From: an uncultured Lactobacillus sp.
GTDB taxonomy: Bacteria; Bacillota; Bacilli; Lactobacillales; Lactobacillaceae
Direction of reading: 5' to 3'
Length of the DNA: 64,000 nucleotides
Assembly: GCA_910587695.1 (NCBI GenBank)
Contig: CAJUNC010000007.1
Span: forward strand, 1-64,000
Of the stretch, positions 17,556-25,557 are shown piece after piece. How positions within the stretch are numbered: the first letter of the stretch is position 1; every line of letters starts with the position of its first letter. The notes beneath the pieces are model-generated. The model was not told where the DNA came from. It made no database searches and saw only the letters and a list, made by a program, of their open reading frames with translations. A program made the position numbers and the translations under genes.

Positions 17556-17582
17556 CAAGTGCAAAGTGGTACTTTGCACTTG
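17556..17582. promoter_or_regulatory. Perfect 27-bp palindrome upstream of the YveA-like permease
   Basis: CAAGTGCAAAGT-GGT-ACTTTGCACTTG, arms of 12 identical complementary bases, about 15 bases before the Shine-Dalgarno of the permease. On the transcribed strand it is followed by ATTTTATTT, so it could be an operator, an mRNA hairpin or a weak attenuator. Confidence 0.6.
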
Positions 17583-17730
17583 TGGATATCATTATGTTAT
17601 CATTTATTAGAATGTTGCGCAATTTTTCTTTGGTATGCATTAAAAACAACTGAGTTTTCTACTTGCTAGCTCAACTACTCTTTTTCTGACTATATGCTCC
17701 ATAACTCGTAGCCAATACTACAAACACACA

Positions 17731-17764
17731 AAACCCCTAAACTGATGATACCTAGCTTAGGGGC
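17731..17764 (-). terminator. Terminator after the GH1 gene
   Basis: Minus strand GCCCCTAAGC...GTTTAGGGGTTTT: stem CCCCTAA/TTAGGGG with a following T-rich run, just after the glycosidase stop. Confidence 0.8.
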
Positions 17765-17769
17765 TTACT

Positions 17770-19161
17770 TTATTCAAAACTATTCTTGTTGCTCAATTCA
17801 TTGAACCAGTGTCCTGACTTTTTCAATGTTTTGATCTGAGTATGGATATCATCGCGGATCAAACCATAGCGATTACGGTACGCATTCTTCCACGACCAAC
17901 AATCGATCCCTGTCCAAACAAAATAACCATGACAGTTAGAACCTGCCTTTATCCCACGATGCAAAGCTTTGAGATGCTTTTTCATAAACTCGATCCGATA
18001 ATCATCACAAACCATCCCTTTTGCATCCATGAAACGCTCTTCACCTGAGACACCCATCCCATTTTCAGAAACGAACCATTCGATATTGTGGTAGTTATCA
18101 CGGATATTTACCGCAATATCGTATAAAGCTTCTGGATAGATCTCCCACCCTTTATCGACATTCATCACTCTACCAGGCATCTCATACTCATCAAAGTAAA
18201 TATCTGGCATCCAAGGCTGTAAGCTGTCTGGCGAAACAGCGGGGGCTTTGACTCTAAATGGATGATAGAAATTGACGCCTAAGACATCAACGGTCTGTTC
18301 TTTTAATAACTGTAACTCGGCTGGCGTTTGTTCCCATAAGACACCATCACGCTCTAAGATCTCAACTAATTTTTGCGGATAGTGTCCTAAAACAGCTGGT
18401 TCTAAAAACATCTTATTGGCCCAAAGTTCAGCAAACTCAGCAGCCTCTTTATCAGCCAGACTATCACTAGCTGGATAGGCTGGTGTCAGATTCAGGATCG
18501 TCCCGATCTTTTTAGACTCATCTTGTCCATAAAGTTCACGGAAAGCCTTGATCGCTTTGGCCGAAGCTAAGTTCAAGTTGTAAGCTACTTGAACTGCCAA
18601 CGGGCCATCGACTTTTAGCGGATAGTGGAATTGATAGAGATATCCCCCATCTAAGATCACTTTAGGTTCGTTAAAAGTAAACCAATGATCGACCCGATCG
18701 CCGTAAAGTTCAAAACACTTCTTGGCAAAGCCACAAAAGAGATCGGTCACATGCTTAGACTCAAAGCCACCGTATTTATGCTGTAGTTCAACTGGCATAT
18801 CAAAATGACACAAATTGATATATGGTGTGATATCGTTAGCCAACATGGCATCGATCACACGGCTATAAAAGTCAGCCCCTTTTGGATCGACTTCACAAGT
18901 TTCAAAGTCCGCGATCAAACGGCTCCATTGGATCGAAGTTCGTAAAGCTTTGATCCCAGCTTGATGCATCAGCTTTAAATCGTTTTCATAATCATTGTAA
19001 AAATTAGACGTCGTATCTGGGCCTACCCCAGCATAAAATTCATCTGGTGCTTGCGTATACCAATAGTCAAAAACATTTTGATGGCGTTTTTTAAAATTAC
19101 CTTCTGATTGCGGACCAGATGTTGCTGCTCCCCAAACGAAATTCTTTGGAAATGTATACAT
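17770..19161 (-). CDS. GH1 family beta-glucosidase / 6-phospho-beta-glucosidase
   Basis: About 463 residues, normal for GH1. The acid/base Glu is in TFNEPK (about 165) and the nucleophile Glu in VSENGMG (about 366); the N-terminus FPKNFVWGAATSGPQSEG is typical. In 6-phospho-glycosidases a Ser-x6-Lys-Arg-Tyr motif near the C-terminus binds the phosphate. Here the equivalent reads SWKNAYRNRY, with Ser and Tyr kept but Asn in place of Lys, so preference for phosphorylated substrate is uncertain. The neighbouring PTS still makes 6-P-glycosides likely. ATG at 19170 is one base from GGAGG; ATG at 19161 is better spaced. It overlaps the ROK gene end. Confidence 0.88.
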   Translation of the reverse strand: MYTFPKNFVWGAATSGPQSEGNFKKRHQNVFDYWYTQAPDEFYAGVGPDTTSNFYNDYENDLKLMHQAGIKALRTSIQWSRLIADFETCEVDPKGADFYSRVIDAMLANDITPYINLCHFDMPVELQHKYGGFESKHVTDLFCGFAKKCFELYGDRVDHWFTFNEPKVILDGGYLYQFHYPLKVDGPLAVQVAYNLNLASAKAIKAFRELYGQDESKKIGTILNLTPAYPASDSLADKEAAEFAELWANKMFLEPAVLGHYPQKLVEILERDGVLWEQTPAELQLLKEQTVDVLGVNFYHPFRVKAPAVSPDSLQPWMPDIYFDEYEMPGRVMNVDKGWEIYPEALYDIAVNIRDNYHNIEWFVSENGMGVSGEERFMDAKGMVCDDYRIEFMKKHLKALHRGIKAGSNCHGYFVWTGIDCWSWKNAYRNRYGLIRDDIHTQIKTLKKSGHWFNELSNKNSFE

Positions 19162-19166
19162 CGTTT

Positions 19167-20039
19167 TCATGCCTCCATTTTGTGTTCAAAATTGATCGCA
19201 GCGCCTAAAAGATTTGCCTGCTCATGATATTTGCAAACTGTTATTTCAGGCAATACTTCAGCGATCTCAACGTGTTCTTTGATCTTAGCTAAGTGTGCGC
19301 GTAGCATCGGTAAAAGTTGTTCATTTTTCGAGATCGCGCCTCCGATAATGAAAAGCTCTGGGTCAAAACTATACTGCAGATCATAGATCAAAGTCGCTAA
19401 TGTCTGCATTGCTTGCTTGACTTCGGCTTTAGCTAGCTCATCACCAGCTAAAGCTTTTTTGAAGACTTCTTTACCACTGCTATTTTGTCTTGTTTTAGCA
19501 TTGTAGCGCTTGGCTAAACTAACGGGCGAAACTGCTTGACTGACAGTCATTTCTTGTCCGAGCAGTAAGTAACCGACCTCACCTGCCAAGAGATGGGCAC
19601 CGTGACAGATGCGTTTATTTTCAACCAAAGCACCACCAACACCAGTCCCGATCACTAAAAAGATCGCATCTTTGACATCTTTGCCCGCTCCATCGACCAT
19701 TTCAGCTAAAGCCGCACAATTGGCATCATTTTCTAAACTGACCGGTAAGCCAAAACGCTTTTCCAATTCGGCTTGGATCTTAAAATTGTGGATATAGGGT
19801 AATGCACTTGCTCCTTTTATCACACCGCTTTTTTGGTCGACTGCTCCCGGGCTGCTGATCGCAATTCCTTTTATCGGGTATTGTTTTTTTAATGTCTCAA
19901 CGACAGCTTCCAAGCAAGTATAAAATTCGGCTAACGTTTTAGGTGTTGGCTTTGCTGGCAAAACTTCTAAATTTGGACCTTGTTTTAACCCAAATTTGAT
20001 CGTCGTGCCACCAATATCGATCAAGATCAAGTTCTCCAT
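19167..20039 (-). CDS. ROK family sugar kinase
   Basis: 290 residues. The ATP-binding DIGGTTIKFGL is at the N-terminus (about 8-18), followed by the ISSPGAVD, ENDANCAALAE and GTGVGGALVENKRICHGAHLLAGEVGY segments. The usual ROK zinc cluster (CxCGxxGC) is missing, as in the BglK-like group. It may phosphorylate beta-glucosides or the glucose released by the glycosidase. It is translationally coupled to that gene (stop/start overlap). The 5' leader carries a GTATATAC motif at 20055-20062 shared with the celB promoter. Confidence 0.85.
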   Translation of the reverse strand: MENLILIDIGGTTIKFGLKQGPNLEVLPAKPTPKTLAEFYTCLEAVVETLKKQYPIKGIAISSPGAVDQKSGVIKGASALPYIHNFKIQAELEKRFGLPVSLENDANCAALAEMVDGAGKDVKDAIFLVIGTGVGGALVENKRICHGAHLLAGEVGYLLLGQEMTVSQAVSPVSLAKRYNAKTRQNSSGKEVFKKALAGDELAKAEVKQAMQTLATLIYDLQYSFDPELFIIGGAISKNEQLLPMLRAHLAKIKEHVEIAEVLPEITVCKYHEQANLLGAAINFEHKMEA

Positions 20040-20054
20040 GGCACCCTCCTAATT

Positions 20055-20062
20055 GTATATAC
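20055..20062. promoter_or_regulatory. GTATATAC operator-like site before the ROK gene
   Basis: AATTGTATATACTTTT sits immediately upstream of the Shine-Dalgarno. The palindrome GTATATAC with AAG/TTT flank recurs at 22393-22400 near the celB promoter. TreR-type GntR repressors use operators of this kind; no such regulator lies in the window. Confidence 0.4.
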
Positions 20063-20075
20063 TTTTATCTCTAGT

Positions 20076-20110
20076 AAAAAAGGTGCGCTGTATGCTTGGC
20101 GCACCTTTTT
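20076..20110 (-). terminator. Terminator between PTS IIA and the ROK gene
   Basis: AAAAAAGGTGCGC / GCGCACCTTTTT, a strong GC stem with T-run on the minus strand after the IIA stop. It separates the PTS genes from the kinase/glycosidase pair, so the latter needs readthrough or its own promoter. Confidence 0.9.
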
Positions 20111-20112
20111 AA

Positions 20113-20436
20113 TTATTTACCTGCTTTATCTAAGCGTTTGTAGACGGCAATGATCTCTTTTGCTAGATCAACAAATGTGATCCCTGTCATCAAATGATCC
20201 TGTGCGTGGACCATATATAGATCGATCTCAGTGTGTTCACCTTGAGCTTCTTTGGTCAACATATCAGTCTGTACATTATGTGCATCCACGATCGCTTGAT
20301 TTGCGTCTTTGATCTTTTCTTCAGCCAAAGAAAAATCACCGTTTTTAGCAGCCGTGATCGCTTCGACGGCACAGTTTTTCGCATTGCCACCCGCCATGAT
20401 CAGTCCCATGACGATCTGCATTCTTTCATCTGTCAT
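20113..20436 (-). CDS. PTS lactose/cellobiose family IIA component
   Basis: 107 residues, full length for the all-helical IIA of the Lac family. The phosphorylated histidine is in MVHAQDHLMT (His77; His81 also present). It receives phosphate from HPr and passes it to IIB. The order IIC-IIB-IIA in one transcript indicates a complete beta-glucoside/cellobiose-type transporter. Confidence 0.94.
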   Translation of the reverse strand: MTDERMQIVMGLIMAGGNAKNCAVEAITAAKNGDFSLAEEKIKDANQAIVDAHNVQTDMLTKEAQGEHTEIDLYMVHAQDHLMTGITFVDLAKEIIAVYKRLDKAGK

Positions 20437-20449
20437 CTTGCACTATCCT

Positions 20450-20767
20450 CTATCCCATAATTTTTTCGGCTTCATCAAGCACGTTTTTACCGTTCATCAT
20501 GCCATAATCTGTCATATTGATAACTTCCATTGGCACGCCAGCAGCATCACATTTCTTTTGGACATCAGCTTTCATATATGCCACTTGTGGTCCTAACATC
20601 AATACATCTGGCTTTTTAGTTTCAAATTGATGATCGATATCAGCTACTGATTTAGCAAAGATCTCATAGTCTTTCCCACGATCCTTTGCTTCTTCTTGCA
20701 TTTTTGCAACTAACATTGAAGTTGACATACCTGCTGAGCAGGCTAACATAATAATTTTTTCAGCCAT
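20450..20767 (-). CDS. PTS lactose/cellobiose family IIB component
   Basis: 105 residues with the phosphocysteine loop LACSAGMSTSMLV (Cys10). Cytosolic, accepts phosphate from IIA and phosphorylates the sugar during uptake through IIC. It starts with ATG behind AAGGATG and lies 25 bases after IIC and 13 bases before IIA. Confidence 0.95.
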   Translation of the reverse strand: MAEKIIMLACSAGMSTSMLVAKMQEEAKDRGKDYEIFAKSVADIDHQFETKKPDVLMLGPQVAYMKADVQKKCDAAGVPMEVINMTDYGMMNGKNVLDEAEKIMG

Positions 20768-20792
20768 TTTGATTCATCCTTTTCTTAAATAA

Positions 20793-22226
20793 TTATTTTG
20801 TTTCATTTGCTGCTTCTTGTTGACAGAGATATTTATCGTACTTCTTAGCAAATGGCCAGTACATCGCAACTGAGATCAATAAGACGATCGCTTGCCATAA
20901 TGCCATCTTCCAGCCCCCGATCAAGAAACCTGAAATGATCGGTGGTGTCGTCCATGGTGCAGCAGCCCCAGTTGGTGGAACTAAGCCAAAGTAGATCACC
21001 AAATAAGTCGAAAGTGCAACGACAACTGGTGTCATGAAAAATGGGATCGCTAACCATGGATTCATGACCAACGGGATCCCAAACAAGAAGGGTTCGTTGA
21101 TGTTAAAAATACCTGGTACAGCTTCAACTTTACCTAGTGACTTGAATTGGACTGATTTGGCTGCTGTCAAGGTAAAGACAAGCAACCCGATCGTGATCCC
21201 AGAACCAGTTAAGTTGATAAAGTTGTTGTAAAATTCGTTTGTTACGATATGAGCACCATTTTGCATGGTCAATTCGCCCTTAGCCAGTAAAGCAGCGTTA
21301 TCAGCAGTATTTGGTAGTAAGAAGGCACCACCGATACCACCCATGATCAAACCACCGTGGACCCCAAAGAACCAGAAGAACACGACCATGAAGGCTAAGA
21401 TCAACGCACCACCAAGTGAGTCAGAAAGCCCTTGCAAAGGAGCTTGTAAAACATCGTAGATCCATTGCAACATATCGGTGTTGAACACTTTAGCAAAGAA
21501 TGCATAGATCAACATCGAAACTGTGATGATCACACCAGATGGGATCATTGCTGAGAACTGGTTAGCTACGTTAGCTGGTACTTGTTCTGGCAAGGTGATC
21601 TTCCAACCAGCCTTAGCCATCGCAGTATAACTCCAACCAACTAAAAGACCGACAATGATCGCTGCGATCATCCCTTGACCACCTAACCAAGTCATGTTGA
21701 TCGCACCAGTCACAGGTGAGGTCAAATAATTTTGGATGATCTGTGGTAACTTATCGATCTGTTCAGCAACTTGTGTACCGGTATAAACGACTTTGCCAGC
21801 AGCATTTGTGATCCCAGCACCATCTTTACCCATTGCTGAAACTAAGGGACTGTTAACGACTAAATTTTGTAATAACAAGAAAACTGAGAGGGCTGTTAGG
21901 CCACAAGGTAGAGCTTCTTGTTTTTCATTTCTTGCATACACATAAGCGATCCCAATTACTGTCCAAATCGAAATAATGGCAAATGTTGTTTGATATGCTT
22001 GGTTAAAGAAGACTGACCAGCCAATATCTTTGAACCATTCTTGTACCGCTGGGATCGGGAAGGAATTCAAGATCAAAAAGATCGATCCGATAATGATAAA
22101 TGGTAAAGCATAGACCATACCATCTTTTAAGGCTACGATCGCCTTTGTATTCACAAATTTCATGATCGGAGGTAATATCTTAGCATTGATGAATGCCCCA
22201 AATGAGCTTTGCTTTTGTTCTGCCAT
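20793..22226 (-). CDS. celB: PTS cellobiose/beta-glucoside IIC component
   Basis: About 477 residues, around ten hydrophobic segments, with the EIIC motif pattern GIFNINEPFLFGIPLVMNPWLAIPFFMTPVV in the second half. It forms the membrane channel for a beta-glucoside. ATG at 22226 has GGAG nine bases upstream; the open frame to 22241 would place the GGAG inside the coding region. First gene of the PTS operon, behind a promoter at 22348-22376. Confidence 0.93.
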   Translation of the reverse strand: MAEQKQSSFGAFINAKILPPIMKFVNTKAIVALKDGMVYALPFIIIGSIFLILNSFPIPAVQEWFKDIGWSVFFNQAYQTTFAIISIWTVIGIAYVYARNEKQEALPCGLTALSVFLLLQNLVVNSPLVSAMGKDGAGITNAAGKVVYTGTQVAEQIDKLPQIIQNYLTSPVTGAINMTWLGGQGMIAAIIVGLLVGWSYTAMAKAGWKITLPEQVPANVANQFSAMIPSGVIITVSMLIYAFFAKVFNTDMLQWIYDVLQAPLQGLSDSLGGALILAFMVVFFWFFGVHGGLIMGGIGGAFLLPNTADNAALLAKGELTMQNGAHIVTNEFYNNFINLTGSGITIGLLVFTLTAAKSVQFKSLGKVEAVPGIFNINEPFLFGIPLVMNPWLAIPFFMTPVVVALSTYLVIYFGLVPPTGAAAPWTTPPIISGFLIGGWKMALWQAIVLLISVAMYWPFAKKYDKYLCQQEAANETK

Positions 22227-22257
22227 CTGTTTCATCTCCATATTCTTTTAGTTTATA

Positions 22258-22271
22258 TTAACCGTTTACAA
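22258..22271. promoter_or_regulatory. cre-like site 2 (celB leader)
   Basis: Minus strand TTGTAAACGGTTAA resembles the CcpA consensus TGNAANCGNWNNCA up to its last two bases. It is downstream of the transcript start, where CcpA binding would act as a roadblock. Confidence 0.4.
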
Positions 22272-22315
22272 AAGCATACACGCATCATGGGCGCCCAAAA
22301 TGCAAAATACATTTT

Positions 22316-22329
22316 TTGTAACCGCTTAA
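22316..22329. promoter_or_regulatory. cre-like site 1 (celB promoter)
   Basis: Plus strand TTGTAACCGCTTAA, close to the start of transcription of the PTS operon; a near match to the CcpA consensus and to the second site at 22258. Confidence 0.45.
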
Positions 22330-22347
22330 TCATCTTTTTACACATTT

Positions 22348-22376
22348 AGTATATATTCTCTTTTAGAATTAGTCAA
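22348..22376 (-). promoter_or_regulatory. celB operon promoter
   Basis: TTGACT (22376-22371), 17-base spacer, TATACT (22353-22348) on the minus strand. The rest of the 307-base gap between celB and the TPR-like gene holds the palindrome at 22380, the two cre-like sites, an AT-rich stretch and the terminator at 22508; no reading frame is evident. Confidence 0.75.
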
Positions 22377-22379
22377 CTC

Positions 22380-22400
22380 ATATACTTAAAAAGTATATAC
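22380..22400. promoter_or_regulatory. Palindromic operator candidate at celB
   Basis: ATATACTT-AAA-AAGTATAT (22380-22398) followed by AC, so GTATATAC is also formed (22393-22400). It lies directly upstream of the -35. Position fits a GntR-type regulator. Confidence 0.5.
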
Positions 22401-22507
22401 TAAATAAAAAATAGAGTTACAAAAAATATTTTAACTAATTTTGTTATATCACAAGGTCCGATCAATAACAATCAATATACTCAAAAGTGTTCTTGAAATT
22501 CAGCGCA

Positions 22508-22534
22508 CAAAAAAGGCCGTCCGACGACGACCCT
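22508..22534 (-). terminator. Terminator after the TPR-like gene
   Basis: Minus strand AAGGGTCGTC / GGACGGCCTTTTTT, overlapping the stop codon, followed by TTTTTTG. Confidence 0.75.
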
Positions 22535-23325
22535 TACTTATATTCTTCGGCGAGTTCAGAGACCGATTTTTGTTCATCACGCGCCTGCAAGATCACTTTG
22601 ATGACTTGCTTATCATCTAGATCAGTAACATTGACTCCATTTTTTTGGAGTTCTACTTTTGCCTGCTTGAGTTGAGCTTTTGAAATGTTATTTTGTTGAG
22701 CTAATTGAGCAGCACTCAACTCATCTTCCACGGGTGGTTGGATATTATAGCCCAACGCCCGTAGTTCTGCATCATTTGAGCGTTTTAATGCCTGCGCTTT
22801 TTGGTAAATATCATCATAGTAATTGTCTTTAATGCTACCATAACCTAAGATCACCGCAAGTTGAGTATTAGATGACGTATATTCGTAGTTTTTAGCTAAT
22901 GAATCAGCTCTAGCATAGATCTGTTCAAAACTCTTTAATTGGGCGATCACTTCCTTAAGCTCCATCTGCTTTTCAGAAGCTCGCTTGACCAAAATACCTA
23001 GACCAAAATTTTTAGACGCAACTTGCTGAAAACTTGTCCGGGCTTTGCTGTATTGTTTATCTTCGATCTGATCGAGCCCTTGTTCATAGCATTTAGTTTG
23101 TTCGAGGTAGACCTTAGCCGTTTTGGCATTAGGCTTTTTCTTCAACGCATCTTGAAAGGAGATCTTGGCGGCAGAATAATTGCCATCATTAACATAGGCT
23201 TGCCCCAATTCCAGAGCTGACTTATAACTTTTAGCGGTCTCAACTCTTTTAGTCACACCATAGCCCACAAAGATGAACGCTAAAAAAAGGCCGATCACAG
23301 TCCACCATAACCATCTTTTCATCAT
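22534..23325 (-). CDS. Membrane-anchored TPR-like protein
   Basis: 263 residues. One N-terminal transmembrane segment (about 5-24) precedes helical TPR-like repeats: ALELGQAYVNDGNYSAAKISFQDALKKKPN (about 38-67) and CYEQGLDQIEDKQYSKARTSFQQV (about 78-102). A charged, Gln/Lys-rich C-terminus follows with two short helix-turn-like parts (AAQLAQQNNISKAQLKQAKVELQKNG). The orientation is probably outside or membrane-facing, but this is not determined. I do not recognise a named family; a role in complex assembly is the general TPR expectation only. GGAGG precedes two adjacent ATG codons; either may start. Confidence 0.75.
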   Translation of the reverse strand: MMKRWLWWTVIGLFLAFIFVGYGVTKRVETAKSYKSALELGQAYVNDGNYSAAKISFQDALKKKPNAKTAKVYLEQTKCYEQGLDQIEDKQYSKARTSFQQVASKNFGLGILVKRASEKQMELKEVIAQLKSFEQIYARADSLAKNYEYTSSNTQLAVILGYGSIKDNYYDDIYQKAQALKRSNDAELRALGYNIQPPVEDELSAAQLAQQNNISKAQLKQAKVELQKNGVNVTDLDDKQVIKVILQARDEQKSVSELAEEYK

Positions 23326-23361
23326 TTCGCCTCCTATCCCGTTTATTATAGCATTTATCGG

Positions 23362-24177
23362 CTATTTTGACTGGAAGTTTTCCCCTGCTAGCCACGTTTC
23401 AACTAAACTGATCCAACTTTGAACAGCTGGTTCAATATAGTTGGCTTTTTTAGCGGTTTGTTTTGTCCCTAGACTAAGGCCATGACGTCCATATGGATAA
23501 AGATGCATTTCAAAAGCGACATCATGTTTACGCAAAGCTTGTGCAAATAATAAACTATTTTCTACTGGGACACTTTGATCAGCGACCGTATGCCAGATAA
23601 ATGTTGGAGGTGTAGCGGCTGTGACGCGCTTTTCTAATGATAAGAATTCACGAAGCTTTAGATCTTCACCGACTAAGTTATCAAATGAACCTCTATGGCT
23701 AAATTCACCTGCTGTGATCACGGGATAACACAAGATCATCCCATTTGGTTTGATCATGTCTTTTACATAACCATGATCAATAAAAAGTCCATTTGTCCAT
23801 AAAGTCCCCAAACTCGCTACTAAATGCCCACCAGCAGACATCCCCAAAATAATGATCTTATCCGGGTCAAGATCGAATTTTTTAGCATGCGAACGCACAT
23901 AGCGGACACTTTCAGCTAATTCAAGCAAAGCCACCGGGTAACGCACTGGGGCACAGCTGTACCGTAAAACAAAAGCTGCTAGATCCATCCCTAAAAATTT
24001 GAAAGCCACTGCCTCAGCTTCACGATCACTTGTCATCCGATAAGCTCCACCAGGACAGATGATCACGGCTGGACGCTTACGTTTAAGGTCGATCTCAGGG
24101 GAATTATCGGGAACATAACCCGTCAATGTAGCTGTTGTTGATAGGGGTGTCGTCATTTTCTTTGTAAAGAATTTCAT
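23362..24177 (-). CDS. Alpha/beta hydrolase (BD-FAE/acetyl-esterase-like)
   Basis: 271 residues. The oxyanion-hole region reads VIICPGGAY (in the place of HGG), the nucleophile elbow is GMSAGGH (Ser in GxSxG), an Asp is in WHTVADQSVPVENS and the His in PYGRHGLSLG, a complete triad. These are features of the acetyl-esterase/lipase group acting on short acyl esters, such as acetylated plant sugars or xenobiotics. The frame opens at a GTG inside its own Shine-Dalgarno GAGGTG; ATG at 24177 is the realistic start. A terminator lies directly upstream, so it may depend on readthrough from azlCD or on its own promoter. Confidence 0.88.
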   Translation of the reverse strand: MKFFTKKMTTPLSTTATLTGYVPDNSPEIDLKRKRPAVIICPGGAYRMTSDREAEAVAFKFLGMDLAAFVLRYSCAPVRYPVALLELAESVRYVRSHAKKFDLDPDKIIILGMSAGGHLVASLGTLWTNGLFIDHGYVKDMIKPNGMILCYPVITAGEFSHRGSFDNLVGEDLKLREFLSLEKRVTAATPPTFIWHTVADQSVPVENSLLFAQALRKHDVAFEMHLYPYGRHGLSLGTKQTAKKANYIEPAVQSWISLVETWLAGENFQSK

Positions 24178-24189
24178 TTTATTCACCTC

Positions 24190-24221
24190 AAAAAAAGACC
24201 ATCACCCTTTGGCAACAGTCT
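24190..24221 (-). terminator. Terminator after azlD
   Basis: Minus strand AGACTGTTGCC-AAAG-GGTGATGGTCT then TTTTTTT. All eleven positions can pair if G-U is allowed. It ends 13 bases before the hydrolase start codon. Confidence 0.75.
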
Positions 24222-24233
24222 AAACTTTCATAA

Positions 24234-24575
24234 TTACACTGGTAATACTAAAGCTAATAATGCAACTGCGATCAAACCAAAAACGACTGAAAGTCCCATT
24301 GAACGTGAGCGGTAAGCGACACCGATCACGATAACAGTTGCAAAGATCTTGGCTAGATAGCCTAAACCAACAAAAGAGTAATCCTTTGTATTGATAAAAA
24401 TATCTTTAACGACCAAAGCCGTAAATAAAGATACCGGCACATATTTCATCCACTCATTGAACCATTGTGGGATCTCACGGGTAGAGAAGATACGCAACGG
24501 AATGAAACGGGGCAAAAATGCCACCACCATTGATAATAGGACTAAAATCAAATGATCCATACTCGACATATGCAT
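24234..24575 (-). CDS. azlD: AzlD family branched-chain amino-acid exporter subunit
   Basis: 113 residues, four hydrophobic segments, with the family-type stretch FLPRFIPLRIFSTREIPQWFNEWMKYVPVSLFTALVVKDIF. AzlD is the small partner of AzlC. The start ATG lies two bases after the azlC stop, seven bases behind GGAG, so translation is coupled. Confidence 0.92.
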   Translation of the reverse strand: MHMSSMDHLILVLLSMVVAFLPRFIPLRIFSTREIPQWFNEWMKYVPVSLFTALVVKDIFINTKDYSFVGLGYLAKIFATVIVIGVAYRSRSMGLSVVFGLIAVALLALVLPV

Positions 24576-24577
24576 AA

Positions 24578-25345
24578 CTATTCTCCTGACTTGCTGATGA
24601 CTTTGCGACTTGCTTTAGGCTTGATCTTTTTGAGTAAGAAGCCTTTTGCATGCCCGTGCTTGACTAAATAATCTTCGACCATAAATCCGACCAATGAAGC
24701 AAGCAATGTTGCCACCACAAGTCCCATCGTACTCTTGATCAAGACCATTGCGATGATCGCCAAAACAGCTGACAAAAGACTGATAAAGATCGTTAAAACA
24801 TTCTTGATCTGCATGACGATCATGTATAAGAAAAGTGCCGTCAAAGCAAAATCAACGATGTCCAAATTGATGTTGATCATATTACCGATCAAACTACCGA
24901 CTAAGTTAGCACCTGTCCAGAAAAGTAATGAATAATGTTCGACCATAAGTGCATCTTTAGGTGTCCAACCCTTATCTGTCGCAAATTTCAAGTAGTTGAC
25001 AGCATAGTTCTCATCATTTAACGAAGCTGCAAAAAGATAGAGGAACTTTTTGCTCGTCCCCCGCATATATTGCGATAAACTCGAACCAAGTAAGGCATAG
25101 CGTAACTCGAGAAAGAACAACATGATCAAGATAGTATGCATTGGGGCATTTGCCACCAACATTGAGGCGATCATAAACTGCGCCCCACCAGAAAAGACCA
25201 ACAACGAGACCAACGTTGTTAAGATCCAGCTAAATCCAGCTGCATGCAGTAAGATCCCACATGCTAACCCGATCGGAATGTAACTCAAACATAATGGCAT
25301 TGAGATATCCAGGACCTCACGCCAACGTGGTTTTACATTTTCCAA
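24578..25345 (-). CDS. azlC: AzlC family branched-chain amino-acid exporter subunit
   Basis: 255 residues, about seven hydrophobic segments, with the conserved SYIPIGLACGILLHAAGFSW and SGGAQFMIASML stretches. With AzlD it forms an exporter of leucine, isoleucine, valine or analogues such as 4-azaleucine. The start is TTG, eight bases behind GGAGG; no ATG is available. A short upstream reading frame ends one base before this TTG (see 25347-25415). Confidence 0.92.
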   Translation of the reverse strand: MENVKPRWREVLDISMPLCLSYIPIGLACGILLHAAGFSWILTTLVSLLVFSGGAQFMIASMLVANAPMHTILIMLFFLELRYALLGSSLSQYMRGTSKKFLYLFAASLNDENYAVNYLKFATDKGWTPKDALMVEHYSLLFWTGANLVGSLIGNMININLDIVDFALTALFLYMIVMQIKNVLTIFISLLSAVLAIIAMVLIKSTMGLVVATLLASLVGFMVEDYLVKHGHAKGFLLKKIKPKASRKVISKSGE

Positions 25346-25346
25346 T

Positions 25347-25415
25347 TCAATTGCCTCCAGTGAAATTTAGTGACCCAAGCCACCAAAAGAATATGAAGTG
25401 CCAAAAACACTCCAT
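25347..25415 (-). CDS. Possible aromatic-rich leader peptide before azlC
   Basis: A 22-codon frame starting with ATG at 25415 and ending with TGA at 25349-25347, one base before the azlC start codon. Its residues 4-12 read FWHFIFFWW, i.e. seven aromatics of nine, which recalls amino-acid biosynthesis leader peptides. The nearest purine-rich site (GGGAG) is about 16 bases upstream of the ATG, too far for efficient initiation, so expression is doubtful. Confidence 0.35.
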   Translation of the reverse strand: MECFWHFIFFWWLGSLNFTGGN

Positions 25416-25446
25416 GTATATAGATAAAAAACTCCCTGTAATTTTG

Positions 25447-25475
25447 ATTATAACACATTATTGTTAATGACAAAA
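25447..25475 (-). promoter_or_regulatory. azlC promoter
   Basis: TTTTGT (25475-25470), 17-base spacer, TATAAT (25452-25447) on the minus strand; leader of about 95 bases to azlC. Confidence 0.55.
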
Positions 25476-25514
25476 ACCATGGCTAAGTCACTTTTAGAGT
25501 TAATTTTTTGTATA

Positions 25515-25552
25515 CAAAAAAGGCACCCCTTATCAATTCTAGGGCGTACCTC
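25515..25552 (-). terminator. Terminator after the TrkH-type gene
   Basis: Minus strand AGGTACGCCCT / AAGGGGTGCCTTTTTT with T-run, directly after the potassium transporter stop. Confidence 0.72.
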
Positions 25553-25557
25553 TCACA

